NCBI GenBank assembly: GCA_958296245.1
Contig: OY282458.1
Span: forward strand, 1,448,777-1,512,776
Direction of reading: 5' to 3'
Origin: an uncultured Dehalococcoidia bacterium
Lineage (GTDB): Bacteria > Chloroflexota > Dehalococcoidia > Lucifugimonadales > G958296245
DNA: 64,000 nt
Under the pieces are notes generated by a model. That model ran no database searches, was not told where the DNA came from, and saw only the letters and a program-made list of their open reading frames with translations. Made by a program: the position numbers and the translations under genes. Every line of letters begins with the position of its first letter. The stretch's first letter is position 1. Shown one piece after another: positions 44,005-53,229 of this stretch.

Positions 44005-45144
44005 CTACGCCGCGGGGTCCCGCGCCTCCGCCAGAGCCGTCTCGATCTCTTCGCGCACCTCGGCCTCCGGCTCGCGGGCCAGCGCCGCTTCCAGGGCATC
44101 GGCGGACACTTGGCCGCCGATGCGTCCGAGCGCCCACGCGGCGTGGGACCTGACGAGCGGCTCCCCGCGGGTCAATCTGCCGATCAGGCCGGGCACGGCC
44201 GACCGGTCTCCGATGTTGCCGAGGGCCACGCAGACGTTCCGCTGGAGGCCGACCCTCTTTGCCCTCTTGATCGGGCTGTTGCGAAAGCGCTCGCGGAAGC
44301 CGTCGTCGTCGAGCTCCAGCAGCGGCAGCAGCGCCGGCGCCCCGAAGTCGCGCCGCTGCCGGAAGGCCGGCTCGGTCCCGTGCTCCGTGCCTCGGTTGAC
44401 GGGGCACACGTCCTGACAGATGTCGCACCCGAAGACCCAGTCGGCCATCAGCGGGCGAAGCTCTCGCGGAATGGCGCCCCGCAGCTCGATGGTCAGAAAG
44501 GAGATGCACTTCCTGTTGTCGATCACGTAGGGGGCGACGATCGCGCCCGTGGGGCAAGCGTCGATGCACCTTACGCACTCCCCGCAGTTCTTCGCCAGCG
44601 GCGGGTCGGGCCTCAGTTCGAGGTCGGTTATCACCTGGCCAAGGAGGACCCACGAGCCGCGACTCGGCGTCAGAATGTTGGTGTTCTTGCCGAACCAGCC
44701 GACCCCGGCGCGCTCGGCGGCGGCGCGGTCGTTCATGGGCCCGTCGTCGACGAATATACGCGTCCTCACCGGCCTGCCGGCCGCCCCCGGAAGCGCCTCC
44801 GCGAACCGGCGTAGCCGTTTCTTCATGACGCCGTGGTAGTCGTCGCCCCAGGCGTAACGCGCTATTCTCCCGCGCGGCGCCGCCGCGCCGGGCTTGGGCT
44901 CGCCGGTGAGGTAGCTCATGGCGAGGGAGATTATGGACTTGGCCCCCGGCAGCAGCGCCTCGGGGCGGTTCGCCTTGCGGACGCGCTCCTCGGTGTACCA
45001 GGGCAGACCGTCCATCAGCCCGCCGCGCACGCGCTGAACGGCCGCATCCTCGTCGCGCAGGAACGGCTCCGCCGACGCGATGCCGACAAGGTCGAAGCCC
45101 ATCTCGCGGGCCAGCGTCTTGACGGCAAGCTCGGTCTGTCTCAT
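44005..45144 (-). CDS. queG: Epoxyqueuosine reductase QueG
   Basis: 379 aa from ATG 45144 (GGAG 9 bp upstream); a 13-residue longer frame lacks a site. Cobalamin- and iron-sulfur-dependent enzyme for the last step of queuosine tRNA modification. Seen: GFDLVGIASAEPFLRDE, FVDDGPMNDRAAAERAGVGW, WFGKNTNIL, two 4Fe-4S motifs CGECVRCIDACP and CDICQDVCP, and a C-terminal HEAT-like repeat (LVRSHAAWALGRIGG). All expected motifs are present. No other que genes are adjacent. Confidence 0.93.
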   Translation of the reverse strand: MRQTELAVKTLAREMGFDLVGIASAEPFLRDEDAAVQRVRGGLMDGLPWYTEERVRKANRPEALLPGAKSIISLAMSYLTGEPKPGAAAPRGRIARYAWGDDYHGVMKKRLRRFAEALPGAAGRPVRTRIFVDDGPMNDRAAAERAGVGWFGKNTNILTPSRGSWVLLGQVITDLELRPDPPLAKNCGECVRCIDACPTGAIVAPYVIDNRKCISFLTIELRGAIPRELRPLMADWVFGCDICQDVCPVNRGTEHGTEPAFRQRRDFGAPALLPLLELDDDGFRERFRNSPIKRAKRVGLQRNVCVALGNIGDRSAVPGLIGRLTRGEPLVRSHAAWALGRIGGQVSADALEAALAREPEAEVREEIETALAEARDPAA

Positions 45145-45207
45145 GGGACCGCTCCGGGCGGGCGGCGCCTCCAACCTGTGCATCCGCCCGTCAACCCTGC
45201 CGTACCT

Positions 45208-45314
45208 GTCATTCCGAGCGCAGCGAGGAATCTAGGGCTCATGCCCACAGACGGCCTTGTCTTGCGGGCAGCGGCCTTAGATTCCGAACGGAGCGCAGCG
45301 GAGTGAGGAATGAC
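45208..45314. repeat. GTCATTCC inverted-repeat element, copy 2
   Basis: Left GTCATTCCGAGCGCAGCGAG and right GAGCGCAGCGGAGTGAGGAA-TGAC flank a central loop; same family as 33501-33607. It accounts for the gap upstream of queG together with about 110 bp (45315-45423) where I see nothing. Confidence 0.75.
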
Positions 45315-45423
45315 ATGATGAACATGTCCATGTCTCGGTTTCCTCGCCGCTTCGAGGTCATCGAGCATGAGCAAGGGTCTAAGCAGATCCTGCCCATCGC
45401 GGCCTCTGACATGCCTCATGCAC

Positions 45424-45777
45424 TCAGGCCGCCAGGGCCAGCATCCGGGCCACGAAACGGCGTACGAGCTCGGCGTTAGGTCCTAGGTCTTCGTGTTCCA
45501 GGAAGCCGTGGTAGAAGTTGGCGTGGAAGTGCCGCGCCGCCAACAGCCCCGCCCGCAGCCCGTCGTCGTCAAGCTCGTCGGCCACCCGCCGGGCAACGTC
45601 TATCATCACGCGATGGTTCCCATAGGGCTGCCCCCGTTGCTGAGCGACCGCCATGATCGCGTGGGAGGCCGCGCCCCACATCTTCTCTGAGCCCTGCAAG
45701 TCGTCCCCAGCGGCGAACTCACGCTCCGCCGCGTCCAAGAACTCCCGCGCCGTCTGCACGTGCTCTCGAGTCAGCAA
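45424..45777 (-). CDS. HEPN/PaREP1-like small protein
   Basis: 117 aa, all-helical looking. The pattern AREFLDAAEREFAAGD followed by GSEKMWGAASHAIMAVAQQR and HRVMIDVARRV resembles HEPN/PaREP1 proteins, where the Arg/His positions can form an RNase site. No nucleotidyltransferase partner lies next to it. The start is TTG 45777; no stronger start is available. Function unknown. Confidence 0.6.
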   Translation of the reverse strand: MLTREHVQTAREFLDAAEREFAAGDDLQGSEKMWGAASHAIMAVAQQRGQPYGNHRVMIDVARRVADELDDDGLRAGLLAARHFHANFYHGFLEHEDLGPNAELVRRFVARMLALAA

Positions 45778-45826
45778 CGTAATAATACCAATGCGTTTTG
45801 AGTATGCCGCGAATTGCCAACCCTAG

Positions 45827-45845
45827 GGCGGGTCTGAAACCCGCC
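45827..45845. terminator. Perfect hairpin in the 45778-45998 gap
   Basis: GGCGGGT-CTGAA-ACCCGCC lies between the end of the aldo/keto reductase gene and the HEPN-like gene, both on the minus strand. No U-run follows, so it may be a REP-like palindrome instead of an intrinsic terminator. The rest of the gap shows no gene. Confidence 0.35.
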
Positions 45846-45998
45846 TCTACCGACGGCCGCAACCCCAATTACGCACGTGGCCCCATCGCGGCAATTCGGT
45901 ATAACGCCTCTGCCTTACGCGCAGGGATTATAGCAACCGGCAGGCTGCGGAAGGATGGGTTGTGGGGGACAAAGATGGTCCCGTTCCGGCGGGGGCCG

Positions 45999-46985
45999 TT
46001 AGTTCCAGGCTGCCATCTCGCTCCTGAGCTCGGGGGCCAGCCCTTCGCTGTAGGCCAGCAGCGCGTTGTCGACGTGGCTTGTGGACCTAGCGCCTATCAG
46101 GGCCGCGGACACGTCAGGGTTGGTCATCACCCAGGCCATGGCCAGGCGTACCATGGGCACGCCGAGCTCCTCCGACTTGGCTCTGAGGGCGTCTACCACC
46201 CGGAAGTTTCTGTCTGAGAAGTAGATGTCGGCGTGGCCGGGCATGATGTCGTACCGGGTGCCCTTGGGGAGCTTCGAGCGGTCGGGGGTGTACTTCCCGG
46301 CGAGGAATCCGGCGCCCAACGGGCTGTAGGGGGTGACGGCGACTCCCTCTTTCGTGCATAGAGGGAACAGGTCCCTCTCGGCGTCGGGCACGGCGAGGTT
46401 GTAGATGGGCTGCGTGATCTGAAAGCGGGCGTAGCCCCGGGAATCGCTGACGTCCAGGGCCTCTCGCATCTGCTCGGCGGAGAAGTTGCTGCATCCGATG
46501 GCGCCGATGAGTCCGGCGTTTACCTGCTCGTTCAGCGCGTGCAGCGTCTCGGCTATGGGCACGTCGTCGTCGGGGGAGTGCATCTTGTAGACGTCCACCT
46601 TGTCGACGCCGAGGTGCTCCAGGCTGCCCTGCAACGACTTGACGACCTGCTCGGGGCTGCCGCCGTAGCTGAACTTGGTGCATATGGTGACGTCGTCCCG
46701 GTTGCCCCTCAGCTTCATCCAGCGCCCGATGATCTTCTCGGATGAGTACATCTCGGTCGTTACCTCTTTCTGGACCTCGACGCCCTCGGCCTCCTTGCGG
46801 CCCGCGTAGGACTGGCCGCCCCCGTAGCCCTCGGCCGTATCGAAGAAGTCGATGCCGCTCTCGAGGGCGTGGTCCATCACCTGGTAGCACATGTCCTCGT
46901 CGATCTCCCGTCCGAAGGTGACGCACCCCAGCCCTATGGCGCTTATGGTGCGGCCCGTACGTCCCAGAGGCTTTCTGTCAAGCAT
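45999..46985 (-). CDS. Aldo/keto reductase
   Basis: 328 aa NADPH-dependent oxidoreductase of the AKR12/13-like (YhdN/Tas) type. Seen: LGRTGRTISAIGLGCVTFGR, catalytic FFDTAEGYGGGQS with Asp and Tyr, KFSYGG Lys and KMHSPDDD His regions, then IGCSNFSAEQM. ATG 46985 follows GAGGAGAACC. Substrate unknown. It lies upstream of a 137-bp tandem repeat. Confidence 0.85.
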   Translation of the reverse strand: MLDRKPLGRTGRTISAIGLGCVTFGREIDEDMCYQVMDHALESGIDFFDTAEGYGGGQSYAGRKEAEGVEVQKEVTTEMYSSEKIIGRWMKLRGNRDDVTICTKFSYGGSPEQVVKSLQGSLEHLGVDKVDVYKMHSPDDDVPIAETLHALNEQVNAGLIGAIGCSNFSAEQMREALDVSDSRGYARFQITQPIYNLAVPDAERDLFPLCTKEGVAVTPYSPLGAGFLAGKYTPDRSKLPKGTRYDIMPGHADIYFSDRNFRVVDALRAKSEELGVPMVRLAMAWVMTNPDVSAALIGARSTSHVDNALLAYSEGLAPELRSEMAAWN

Positions 46986-47007
46986 TATGGTTCTCCTCGT
47001 CGTGGAT

Positions 47008-47279
47008 TAGCAGGGTGCGTATGAACCCTTTCTGTTACCTTCATTCAGAGCTTTCCTGGTCGGGAAGGGGGGGTATATATATCTGAGGGGACTCCCTCAG
47101 ACTCCCGGCAAAGGGGGTCTGCCCCTCTGCACACCCCCGTATTCTAGCAGGGTGCGTATGAACCTTTCTGTTACCTTCATTCAGAGCTTTCCTGGTCGGG
47201 AAGGGGGGAATATATCTGAGGGGACTCCCTCAAAACTCCCGGCAAAGGGGGATCTGCCCCTCTGCACACCTCCGTATTC
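47008..47279. repeat. 137-bp tandem duplication
   Basis: tagcagggtgcgtatgaac starts at 47008 and again at 47145, and a third partial start tagcagg occurs at 47280. Each unit includes a tatatctgaggggactccct segment and ends gcccctctgcacacccccgt, which resembles the hairpin region near 8311. Slight differences (tatatatat against tatat, a g/gg change) show early divergence. It fills the 46986-47298 gap. Confidence 0.8.
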
Positions 47280-47298
47280 TAGCAGGCTGAAAGCGCTG

Positions 47299-48291
47299 CT
47301 ACCGGTCCCAGTCGATTATGACGCCTAGAGCGCTCTCCGGGCTGTTGTAGAGCAGGTGATACGCCTCAGGGGTCTGCCGCCACGGCATTCTATGAGTTAT
47401 CAGGGGCTCGACGTCGATGCGACCGGCCATCATCATCTCGGCGGCCTCCTTCTGGTGGTCCGCGCGGCGGCCACTGATTCGTGTGCCCGACACCAGCATC
47501 TTCCTCTGTATCAGCCCCGAATCCAACGGAACGGAGCCGTAACCCTCCAGCGGCCCGGGTTGGTACTTGGAAATCAGGTGTATGACCCCGTCTTTCCGGG
47601 TCATGGCTAGGGACTGTTCGAAGGACTTGACGCCTGCCGGTCCTCCGACGCATTCGACAACTACATCCGCGCCCTCGCCGTGGGTCCTATCTTTTATCGC
47701 CGCAACCGGGTCCTCCTTGGCGGCATTGACCGCCTCATCGGCCCCCACCCGGCGTGACACTTCGCACCGGGAGTCCTCGGCGTCTATGGTGATCACCCTG
47801 CCTGGCAGGCGCTCGCGCACGGCCTGCGAGTACAGCAGCCCGATGATCCCCTGTCCTACCACTACAACCGTGTCGCCTGGTTCCACCGGGGTCGTGCGCG
47901 CCCACATTACCGCGCTGGCCGCCAGGTGGAGGAAGGTCCCCTTCTCATAGCTCATGCCCCCGGGCAGCAGGGCGACGTCCTTGACTTCGGCGGTGGGCGA
48001 CGCGGTGACGTATTGGGCGTGCGGGCCCACCGCCTTGACCCTCTGGCCTACCGCTATGCCCTCGACGCCGGCGCCGACTTTGGTCACGTCGCCCGTATCT
48101 GAATAGCCCATCATCTCGACGGGCACGGCCTCCTCCAAGACATACCGCCTGAACAGCTCCGAGCCTCGGCTGATCAGGCTGCGCCTGACCTTAATCTGAG
48201 CTTCTCCGTCGTTCGGCTCCGGTATTTCGTCGTCCATCATTCGGACGTTGCCGAAGCCTTCCAGCTTGACTAAGCGTTTCATCTTCGCCAT
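47299..48291 (-). CDS. Zinc-ligand-poor MDR-family dehydrogenase
   Basis: 330 aa from ATG 48291 with GGAG upstream. Medium-chain dehydrogenase fold: VVVVGQGIIGLLYSQ cofactor site, ADVVVECVGG and a C-terminal LITHRMPWRQTPEAYHLL. The catalytic zinc motifs (Cys near residue 40 and GHE) are missing: the matching stretch reads SRGSELFRRY and MMGYSDTGDV. This resembles BchC- or YhfP-like members that lack the zinc. Substrate unknown. Confidence 0.8.
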   Translation of the reverse strand: MAKMKRLVKLEGFGNVRMMDDEIPEPNDGEAQIKVRRSLISRGSELFRRYVLEEAVPVEMMGYSDTGDVTKVGAGVEGIAVGQRVKAVGPHAQYVTASPTAEVKDVALLPGGMSYEKGTFLHLAASAVMWARTTPVEPGDTVVVVGQGIIGLLYSQAVRERLPGRVITIDAEDSRCEVSRRVGADEAVNAAKEDPVAAIKDRTHGEGADVVVECVGGPAGVKSFEQSLAMTRKDGVIHLISKYQPGPLEGYGSVPLDSGLIQRKMLVSGTRISGRRADHQKEAAEMMMAGRIDVEPLITHRMPWRQTPEAYHLLYNSPESALGVIIDWDR

Positions 48292-48340
48292 CACTGCGTC
48301 TCCGTATCCTGCCTTAAATGCCATCCCTAGCAAGAGCCTG

Positions 48341-49063
48341 CTAATTGCCTCCGGTCGAAACCGAGGCCGTGAAGTCGAGTTCCACGCGGATGTTGTCCTC
48401 GACGCTCAGGATAAATGCGAGCCTGGGCACGTCCAGGTCGAAGGTATCGAACGTGAAGGATGCGGCCGCCAGGCCGGTGGCCGTTCCGTTGCCGAACTGC
48501 GCAGTCACACCCCAGGTCAGCGGGGAGGTCACGCCGTGGATCGTCATGTCGCCTTTCAGCACGAAGGTGACTTCGCCTGAGCTCGGCAGCGGCCACGGCA
48601 GCCCCTCAGTCTCCCTGGGCTTGAACTCGGAGGTAGGGTACTTGCTCGTCTCGAAGGTGTTGGTGCGGACGTAGTTGTCCCGGCGCCCGGAGTCGCTCGT
48701 GAGCGTGCGAAGGTCGACGGTGATCAGCGATTGGTCGGCGAGCACCGAGCCGGCGGCGTCGAAGCGGATGATGCCGCTGACGTCCGTCGTCTCCCCAACG
48801 GCGTCCGAGGGGGCGCCGATTCGCGCCAGGGTCTCGTTTACGAGATAGCGAGCGACCGAGCCCTCGCCGATCTCGATAGCTGTCACGTCCGGAGCGGCAG
48901 CGGCGGGGGTCGTTGTGGGCGCCGGTCCGGCCTCATCCTTGGCGGCAGGGGGAGTGCTCGCCGGAGTGGGATCAGACGCGCCTCCACAGGCTGCCAGCAC
49001 CGCCAGCACGGCAATGGTGGCCGCGAGCGCAGCGAGAAGACGTAGCGGGCGATCTGTGGACAT
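48341..49063 (-). CDS. YceI-family lipoprotein
   Basis: 240 aa. The N-terminus has a lipoprotein signal ending LAVLAACGG, then an Ala/Pro/Thr-rich linker to about residue 58. The rest matches the YceI lipocalin-like beta-barrel, with DVSGIIRFDAAG, NYVRTNTFETSKYPTSEF, LKGDMTIHGVTSPLTW and the closing LSVEDNIRVELDFTA. YceI proteins bind isoprenoid quinones or long lipids. ATG 49063; the preceding purD stop is 1 bp upstream, so it is likely in the purD transcript. Confidence 0.82.
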   Translation of the reverse strand: MSTDRPLRLLAALAATIAVLAVLAACGGASDPTPASTPPAAKDEAGPAPTTTPAAAAPDVTAIEIGEGSVARYLVNETLARIGAPSDAVGETTDVSGIIRFDAAGSVLADQSLITVDLRTLTSDSGRRDNYVRTNTFETSKYPTSEFKPRETEGLPWPLPSSGEVTFVLKGDMTIHGVTSPLTWGVTAQFGNGTATGLAAASFTFDTFDLDVPRLAFILSVEDNIRVELDFTASVSTGGN

Positions 49064-49064
49064 G

Positions 49065-50372
49065 TCAGAGACTCGCCTCCTTTCCGTGTAACGGCGCTCT
49101 GCGCCTTTCAGACGAAGCTATGTCTGTCCTCCAAAAGGCGCGCTCGAAGCCGACGACAGCGGCGCGGTCATAAGCCGTCTTCCTGGCCTCGCCCAGGGTT
49201 GGGGCGAGGCCCACAGCCATCAGGACACGGCCCCCGTCCGTAACGGTCCGCCGGCTGGCGGCGTCGAGCCGCGTCCCCGCGTGGAATAGCATCGCATTCG
49301 GCTGCTCCACGTCCAGACCGTCGATCGCAAAGCCCGTCTCGTATGTGCCTGGATACCCTCCGGAGGTCAGGACGACACCCACGCATGGCCGCGGGTCCCA
49401 TGCCAGCGTCACGCCGGTCAGGTCGCCACGAGCCACGCCAATCATAACGTCGGCCAAGTCGGTTATCAATCTGGGCAGCAGGACCTGAGCCTCGGGGTCG
49501 CCCAGCCGGCAGTTGAACTCGATCACCTTGAGTCCTTGGCCGGTATGCATGAGCCCGGCGTAGAGGGCGCCGGTGTAGGGCGCGCCTTCCTCCGACAGAG
49601 CGCGCACGACCGGCTCGATGATCCGGCTGCGCACCTCGCGGCATATGTCGTCGTTCCAGAGGTGGGGCGGGGGAGGGGAGTAGGCGCCGACCCCCCCCGT
49701 GTTGGGGCCGGTGTCGCCGTCCCCCTGGCGCTTGTAGTCGCAGGCCGCTACCAGCGGAGACACGCGCCGCCCGTCCACGAACGCGAAGACGCTGACCTCC
49801 TCGCCCTCGAGGTACTCCTCTATGAGAACCCGATCCCCGGAGGCCCCGAACGTCCTCTCTACCATCTGCAGGCGCAGGGCATCCAGGGCGTCCTTCTTGG
49901 TCCTTGCGACCACCACGCCCTTACCGGCCGCCAAGCCGTCGGCCTTGATCACGACGGGCGCCGGCGACCCCTCCACGTATCTCCGCGCGTCGTCGTAGTC
50001 GTCGAAAACGGCAGCGGCAGCGGTGGGCACGCCGTGCCGGAGCATCAGGTCCTTAGCGAACGCCTTGCTGGTCTCGATGCGCGCCGCGGACTGCGTGGGG
50101 CCGAACAGCAGCAGGCCGGCCTCTGCGAATCTGTCCGCGATGCCGGCGGCAAGGGCCGCCTCCAGGCCTACAACCGTCAGGTCGACGGCCCGGTCCTGGG
50201 CGAGACGGAGAAGGCCGTCTACGTCCTCAGCGCCGACGGCGACGTTCTCGGCCACCTGCGCAGTTCCCGCGTTGCCTGGCGCGGCGAGCAGTTCGGTCAC
50301 GCGCGGGCTCTGGCTCAGCTTCCACGCGATCGCGTGCTCCCTGCCCCCGCCGCCGATCACGAGCACTCTCAT
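49065..50372 (-). CDS. purD: Phosphoribosylamine-glycine ligase (GAR synthetase)
   Basis: 435 aa ATP-grasp enzyme for the second step of purine synthesis. ATG 50372 follows GAAGAGGAG; a longer upstream frame runs into the AT-rich promoter region and is not coding. Seen: MRVLVIGGGGREHAIAWKL, APGNAGT, VIKADGLAAGKGV, EYLEGEEVSVFAFVDG, GPNTGGVGAYSP and VIEFNCRLGDPE. Complete. Its promoter region abuts that of the toxin-antitoxin operon on the other strand. Confidence 0.95.
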   Translation of the reverse strand: MRVLVIGGGGREHAIAWKLSQSPRVTELLAAPGNAGTAQVAENVAVGAEDVDGLLRLAQDRAVDLTVVGLEAALAAGIADRFAEAGLLLFGPTQSAARIETSKAFAKDLMLRHGVPTAAAAVFDDYDDARRYVEGSPAPVVIKADGLAAGKGVVVARTKKDALDALRLQMVERTFGASGDRVLIEEYLEGEEVSVFAFVDGRRVSPLVAACDYKRQGDGDTGPNTGGVGAYSPPPPHLWNDDICREVRSRIIEPVVRALSEEGAPYTGALYAGLMHTGQGLKVIEFNCRLGDPEAQVLLPRLITDLADVMIGVARGDLTGVTLAWDPRPCVGVVLTSGGYPGTYETGFAIDGLDVEQPNAMLFHAGTRLDAASRRTVTDGGRVLMAVGLAPTLGEARKTAYDRAAVVGFERAFWRTDIASSERRRAPLHGKEASL

Positions 50373-50451
50373 GACTACTCCTCTTCGCGCCCGGCTCCAC
50401 AGCCATGATAACCCAGCATTCGGGCGCTGTCGCGCCGGACACTGCAAGACG

Positions 50452-50552
50452 TTGAACAGACCAGAAACATAGTTTACTATACAACCATACACATAACTAA
50501 TAAGAACATACTTGAATGGACTAGTAACATGAGTTAGTATATAGCCATGCAT
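50452..50552 (+). promoter_or_regulatory. Duplicated AT-rich promoter of the toxin-antitoxin operon
   Basis: Two copies of one promoter unit, exactly 60 bp apart. Copy 1: TTGAAC (50452), 17 bp, TACTAT (50475). Copy 2: TTGAAT (50512), 17 bp, TAGTAT (50535). About 29 of 43 positions match across the copies, including acat and cca-tac/tgc tails that could be operator half-sites. The stretch is markedly AT-rich inside a GC-rich chromosome. Autoregulation by the antitoxin complex is inference from family knowledge. Confidence 0.6.
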
Positions 50553-50592
50553 TCAATCAGATAGGAAGGAGGAGCCGTAAGCGCATACGACC

Positions 50593-50847
50593 ATGACTAC
50601 TACAACCATGCTCAACATGCACGAAGCCAAGACCCACCTGTCCGAGCACGTCGCCAAGCTGAAGACCGGCGGGAGGATCGTACTATGCCGCAGGAACCGC
50701 CCCGTCGCGGAGATCCTGCCCATCGCGGAGCCTGAGAGCCAACCGCGCCCGGTAGGCTTGGGGAAGGGGCTCGCAGAAGTGCCGGAGTCGTTCTTCGACC
50801 CGCTGCCCGACGACCTCCTCGCCCTGTTCGACGGGACGGCCTCCTGA
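50593..50847 (+). CDS. Phd/YefM-type antitoxin
   Basis: 84 aa. The first 50 residues match the Phd/YefM DNA-binding fold: NMHEAKTHLSEHVAKLKTGG, IVLCRRNRPVAEI. The tail is acidic (VPESFFDPLPDDLLALFDG), as expected for the segment that wraps the toxin. ATG 50593 or ATG 50608; the GGAGG at about 50570 is far for the first, so the true start is uncertain. The toxin gene follows 17 bp downstream. Confidence 0.85.
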   Translation: MTTTTMLNMHEAKTHLSEHVAKLKTGGRIVLCRRNRPVAEILPIAEPESQPRPVGLGKGLAEVPESFFDPLPDDLLALFDGTAS

Positions 50848-50864
50848 GAGGACCATAGGCGGCG

Positions 50865-51251
50865 ATGAGGCTCTTGCTCGACACGGTAACCTTCATCTGG
50901 CTGGTTGACGGCGATGCGAGACTGAGCGGGCCTGTGCAGGGCCTGATCGTCGATCCCGCAAACGAGGTGTATCTGAGCGCCGCGTCAGCGTGGGAGATCG
51001 CGATCAAGTACGGCATTGGCCGCCTCCTTCTGCGGGTGCCGCCGGATGAGTACGTCACCGGGCAACGCCGTCTCCATCGCATCGAATCCCTGCCCGTCGG
51101 CGAGACGGCTGCTCTTCAGGTGCCTAAGCTGCCAGCCCTCCATGACGACCCGTTCGATAGAATCATCGTCGCCCAGGCTATCATCGAGGGCTTGGCGGTC
51201 GTGACTCCCGACCGTCATATCAAGCAGTATCCGGTGCGGGTCGAGTGGTAA
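50865..51251 (+). CDS. vapC: VapC-like PIN-domain toxin
   Basis: 128 aa PIN-domain ribonuclease. Seen: the first acidic residue in LLLDTVTFIWL, SAWEIAIKYGIG with the second acid, HDDPFDRIIVAQA with the central acids and TPDRHIKQY at the end. All four expected acidic positions are present, so it should be active. It forms a type II system with the preceding antitoxin; the Phd + PIN pairing is common. ATG 50865. Confidence 0.88.
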   Translation: MRLLLDTVTFIWLVDGDARLSGPVQGLIVDPANEVYLSAASAWEIAIKYGIGRLLLRVPPDEYVTGQRRLHRIESLPVGETAALQVPKLPALHDDPFDRIIVAQAIIEGLAVVTPDRHIKQYPVRVEW

Positions 51252-51382
51252 TGACGCGCGGGCAGCTACTCTACGAGGCTCTCCAGAGGCGCCTGCATCT
51301 CGGGGCTGGGTCCGAGGAGGGCAGGCAGCCTGCCTTCCGCCTCCCACGTTGGAACCGGGAGTTAACCGAAGTCGAACATACT

Positions 51383-51410
51383 AGGGGGCTGGGGGAATGG
51401 CCAGCCCCCT
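51383..51410. terminator. Hairpin between convergent vapC and guaA
   Basis: AGGGGGCTGG-GGGAATGG-CCAGCCCCCT, a perfect 10-bp stem, lies in the middle of the gap between the two convergent genes. There is no U-run, but its position suits a bidirectional terminator. The rest of 51252-51476 has no convincing gene. Confidence 0.5.
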
Positions 51411-51476
51411 CCGCAGGGAGGTCAAGCATGACGACCGCCCATGCGGGTGAGAAAGACCACTGACTGGCTGACGGCG

Positions 51477-53144
51477 CTACTCCCACTCTATGGTGCCGGG
51501 GGGCTTGCTCGTGATGTCGAACACGACCCTGTTGACACCCGGAACCTCGTTGGCGATCCGGTTGGAGATCCGGGCGAGCACCTGGTAGGGCAGTCTCGCC
51601 CAGTCGGCGGTCATCGCCTCCGTGCTCGTAACGGCCCTGACGGCCACCACGTGCCCATAGGTGCGATAGTCCCCTGTTACGCCGACGGTCTGCGTATTGG
51701 TCAGCACGGCGAAGCTCTGCCACAGGCGGCGGTACAGGCCGTTGGCCTTGATTTCGTCCATGACTACCCAATCGGCGGCCCGCAGCACCTCCAACTTGTC
51801 CTTGGTCACCTCGCCCATCACGCGGATCGCCAGCCCCGGTCCTGGGAAGGGCTGCCGGTAGACGACCTCCTCGGCTAGGCCGAGTTCCAACCCCACCTCG
51901 CGCACCTCGTCTTTGAAGAGGTACCGCAGGGGTTCGATCAGCTTCAACTTCATCCTGCTCGGCAGGCCTCCCACGTTGTGGTGAGTCTTGATCTTGGCCG
52001 CAACCTTATTCTCCGGGGTCTTGCTCTCGATGATGTCCGGATAGAGCGTCCCCTGCGCGAGGAAGTTCGCGGTTCCCAGCCATGCCGCCTCCCTCTCAAA
52101 TACCCTGATGAACTCCTCGCCGATGACGCGGCGCTTCTCTTCAGGGTCGATTACCTCACTGAGCGCGTCCAAGAACTGGTCGGATGCGTCGGCGTAAACC
52201 AGCGGGACCCCCAGGTGCTTCTTGAAGGTGTCTAGCACGCGCTCGGGTTCCTCGCGGCGCAGGAGGCCGTTGTTGACGAAGATGCACGTGAGCTGTTCGC
52301 CGACCGCCTTGTGTATCAGCGTGGCCGCGACAGCGGAATCCACACCACCGGACAGGGCGCAGATGACCTTGCCGTCTCCTACCTTGCTCCTGATGTCTTC
52401 AATGGCGCCGGCTACGAAATTGGCTGGCGTCCACAGCGCCTGGCACCCGCATACGGAATGGACGAAGTTGTCCAGCAGAGCTTTGCCGTCAGGCGTGTGA
52501 ACGACCTCGGGATGGAACTGAATGCCTGCGATGCCCCTGCGGTTGCCGATCGCCGCAACAGGGGAGTTCTCCGTGTAGGCAAGGGTCTCGAATCCCGGGG
52601 GCGGCGCTATGATCCGGTCGCCGTGGCTCATCCACACCGGCATCGAGGCCGGAAGCCCGGAGAACAACGGCTCGTCCTGCGTATTCCGATGAAGCACCGC
52701 GTGCCCGAACTCGCGCCTGGCGCTGGGAGCTACTTCGCCGCCGAGCTGGTGCACCAACACCTGCATCCCGTAGCAGATGCCCAGGACGGGGAGGCCCTTG
52801 TCGTAGACCCACCACGGGGCCGTAGGCGCTCCCGGCTCATAGACGCTTGCCGGCCCGCCGGAGAGTATTACGCCTCGGGGGTTGAGGTGCTCCACCGACT
52901 CCCAGGGCGTCTCGTGCTCGATGATCTCGCAGTATACCTTCGACTCCCTCACGCGCCTGGCGATCAGCCGGCTGTACTGCGAGCCAAAGTCGATGACGAG
53001 AATCGCCTCGCGTTGGGGGTCGGCCGGTTGGTCGGGGGCAGACCCTTGGCCGCACTTCCCCTGGGCGATCTCGAGGTACGCGGAAACCTCCAAGTCGTCG
53101 CTGGCGGCTACCCTGCGGCTGTAGGGAGGAGGTATCTGCGTCAT
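51477..53144 (-). CDS. guaA: GMP synthase (glutamine-hydrolysing)
   Basis: 555 aa. Seen: N-terminal glutaminase with [20 protein letters not shown], nucleophile LGICYGMQ and FHPEV; ATP-pyrophosphatase loop SGGVDSAV; and the dimerisation domain [17 protein letters not shown] ending KPPGTIEWE. About 45 residues precede the usual start region [11 protein letters not shown]; they are hydrophilic and may be non-coding if a later start is used, but no good later start is visible. ATG 53144. It makes GMP from XMP. Confidence 0.95.
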   Translation of the reverse strand: MTQIPPPYSRRVAASDDLEVSAYLEIAQGKCGQGSAPDQPADPQREAILVIDFGSQYSRLIARRVRESKVYCEIIEHETPWESVEHLNPRGVILSGGPASVYEPGAPTAPWWVYDKGLPVLGICYGMQVLVHQLGGEVAPSARREFGHAVLHRNTQDEPLFSGLPASMPVWMSHGDRIIAPPPGFETLAYTENSPVAAIGNRRGIAGIQFHPEVVHTPDGKALLDNFVHSVCGCQALWTPANFVAGAIEDIRSKVGDGKVICALSGGVDSAVAATLIHKAVGEQLTCIFVNNGLLRREEPERVLDTFKKHLGVPLVYADASDQFLDALSEVIDPEEKRRVIGEEFIRVFEREAAWLGTANFLAQGTLYPDIIESKTPENKVAAKIKTHHNVGGLPSRMKLKLIEPLRYLFKDEVREVGLELGLAEEVVYRQPFPGPGLAIRVMGEVTKDKLEVLRAADWVVMDEIKANGLYRRLWQSFAVLTNTQTVGVTGDYRTYGHVVAVRAVTSTEAMTADWARLPYQVLARISNRIANEVPGVNRVVFDITSKPPGTIEWE

Positions 53145-53229
53145 TTGCGGTGAGGGTTCCCAAGGCTAGCACCGCGAAGGCGGCCCGGTCAAGCGCGGGG
53201 GGACGACAGCGCGGGGGGCAACGAATCTT

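Noticed and set aside
51245-51463. A 72-aa gene after vapC
   Set aside because: It overlaps the vapC stop, crosses a strong hairpin and shows no recognisable protein pattern.
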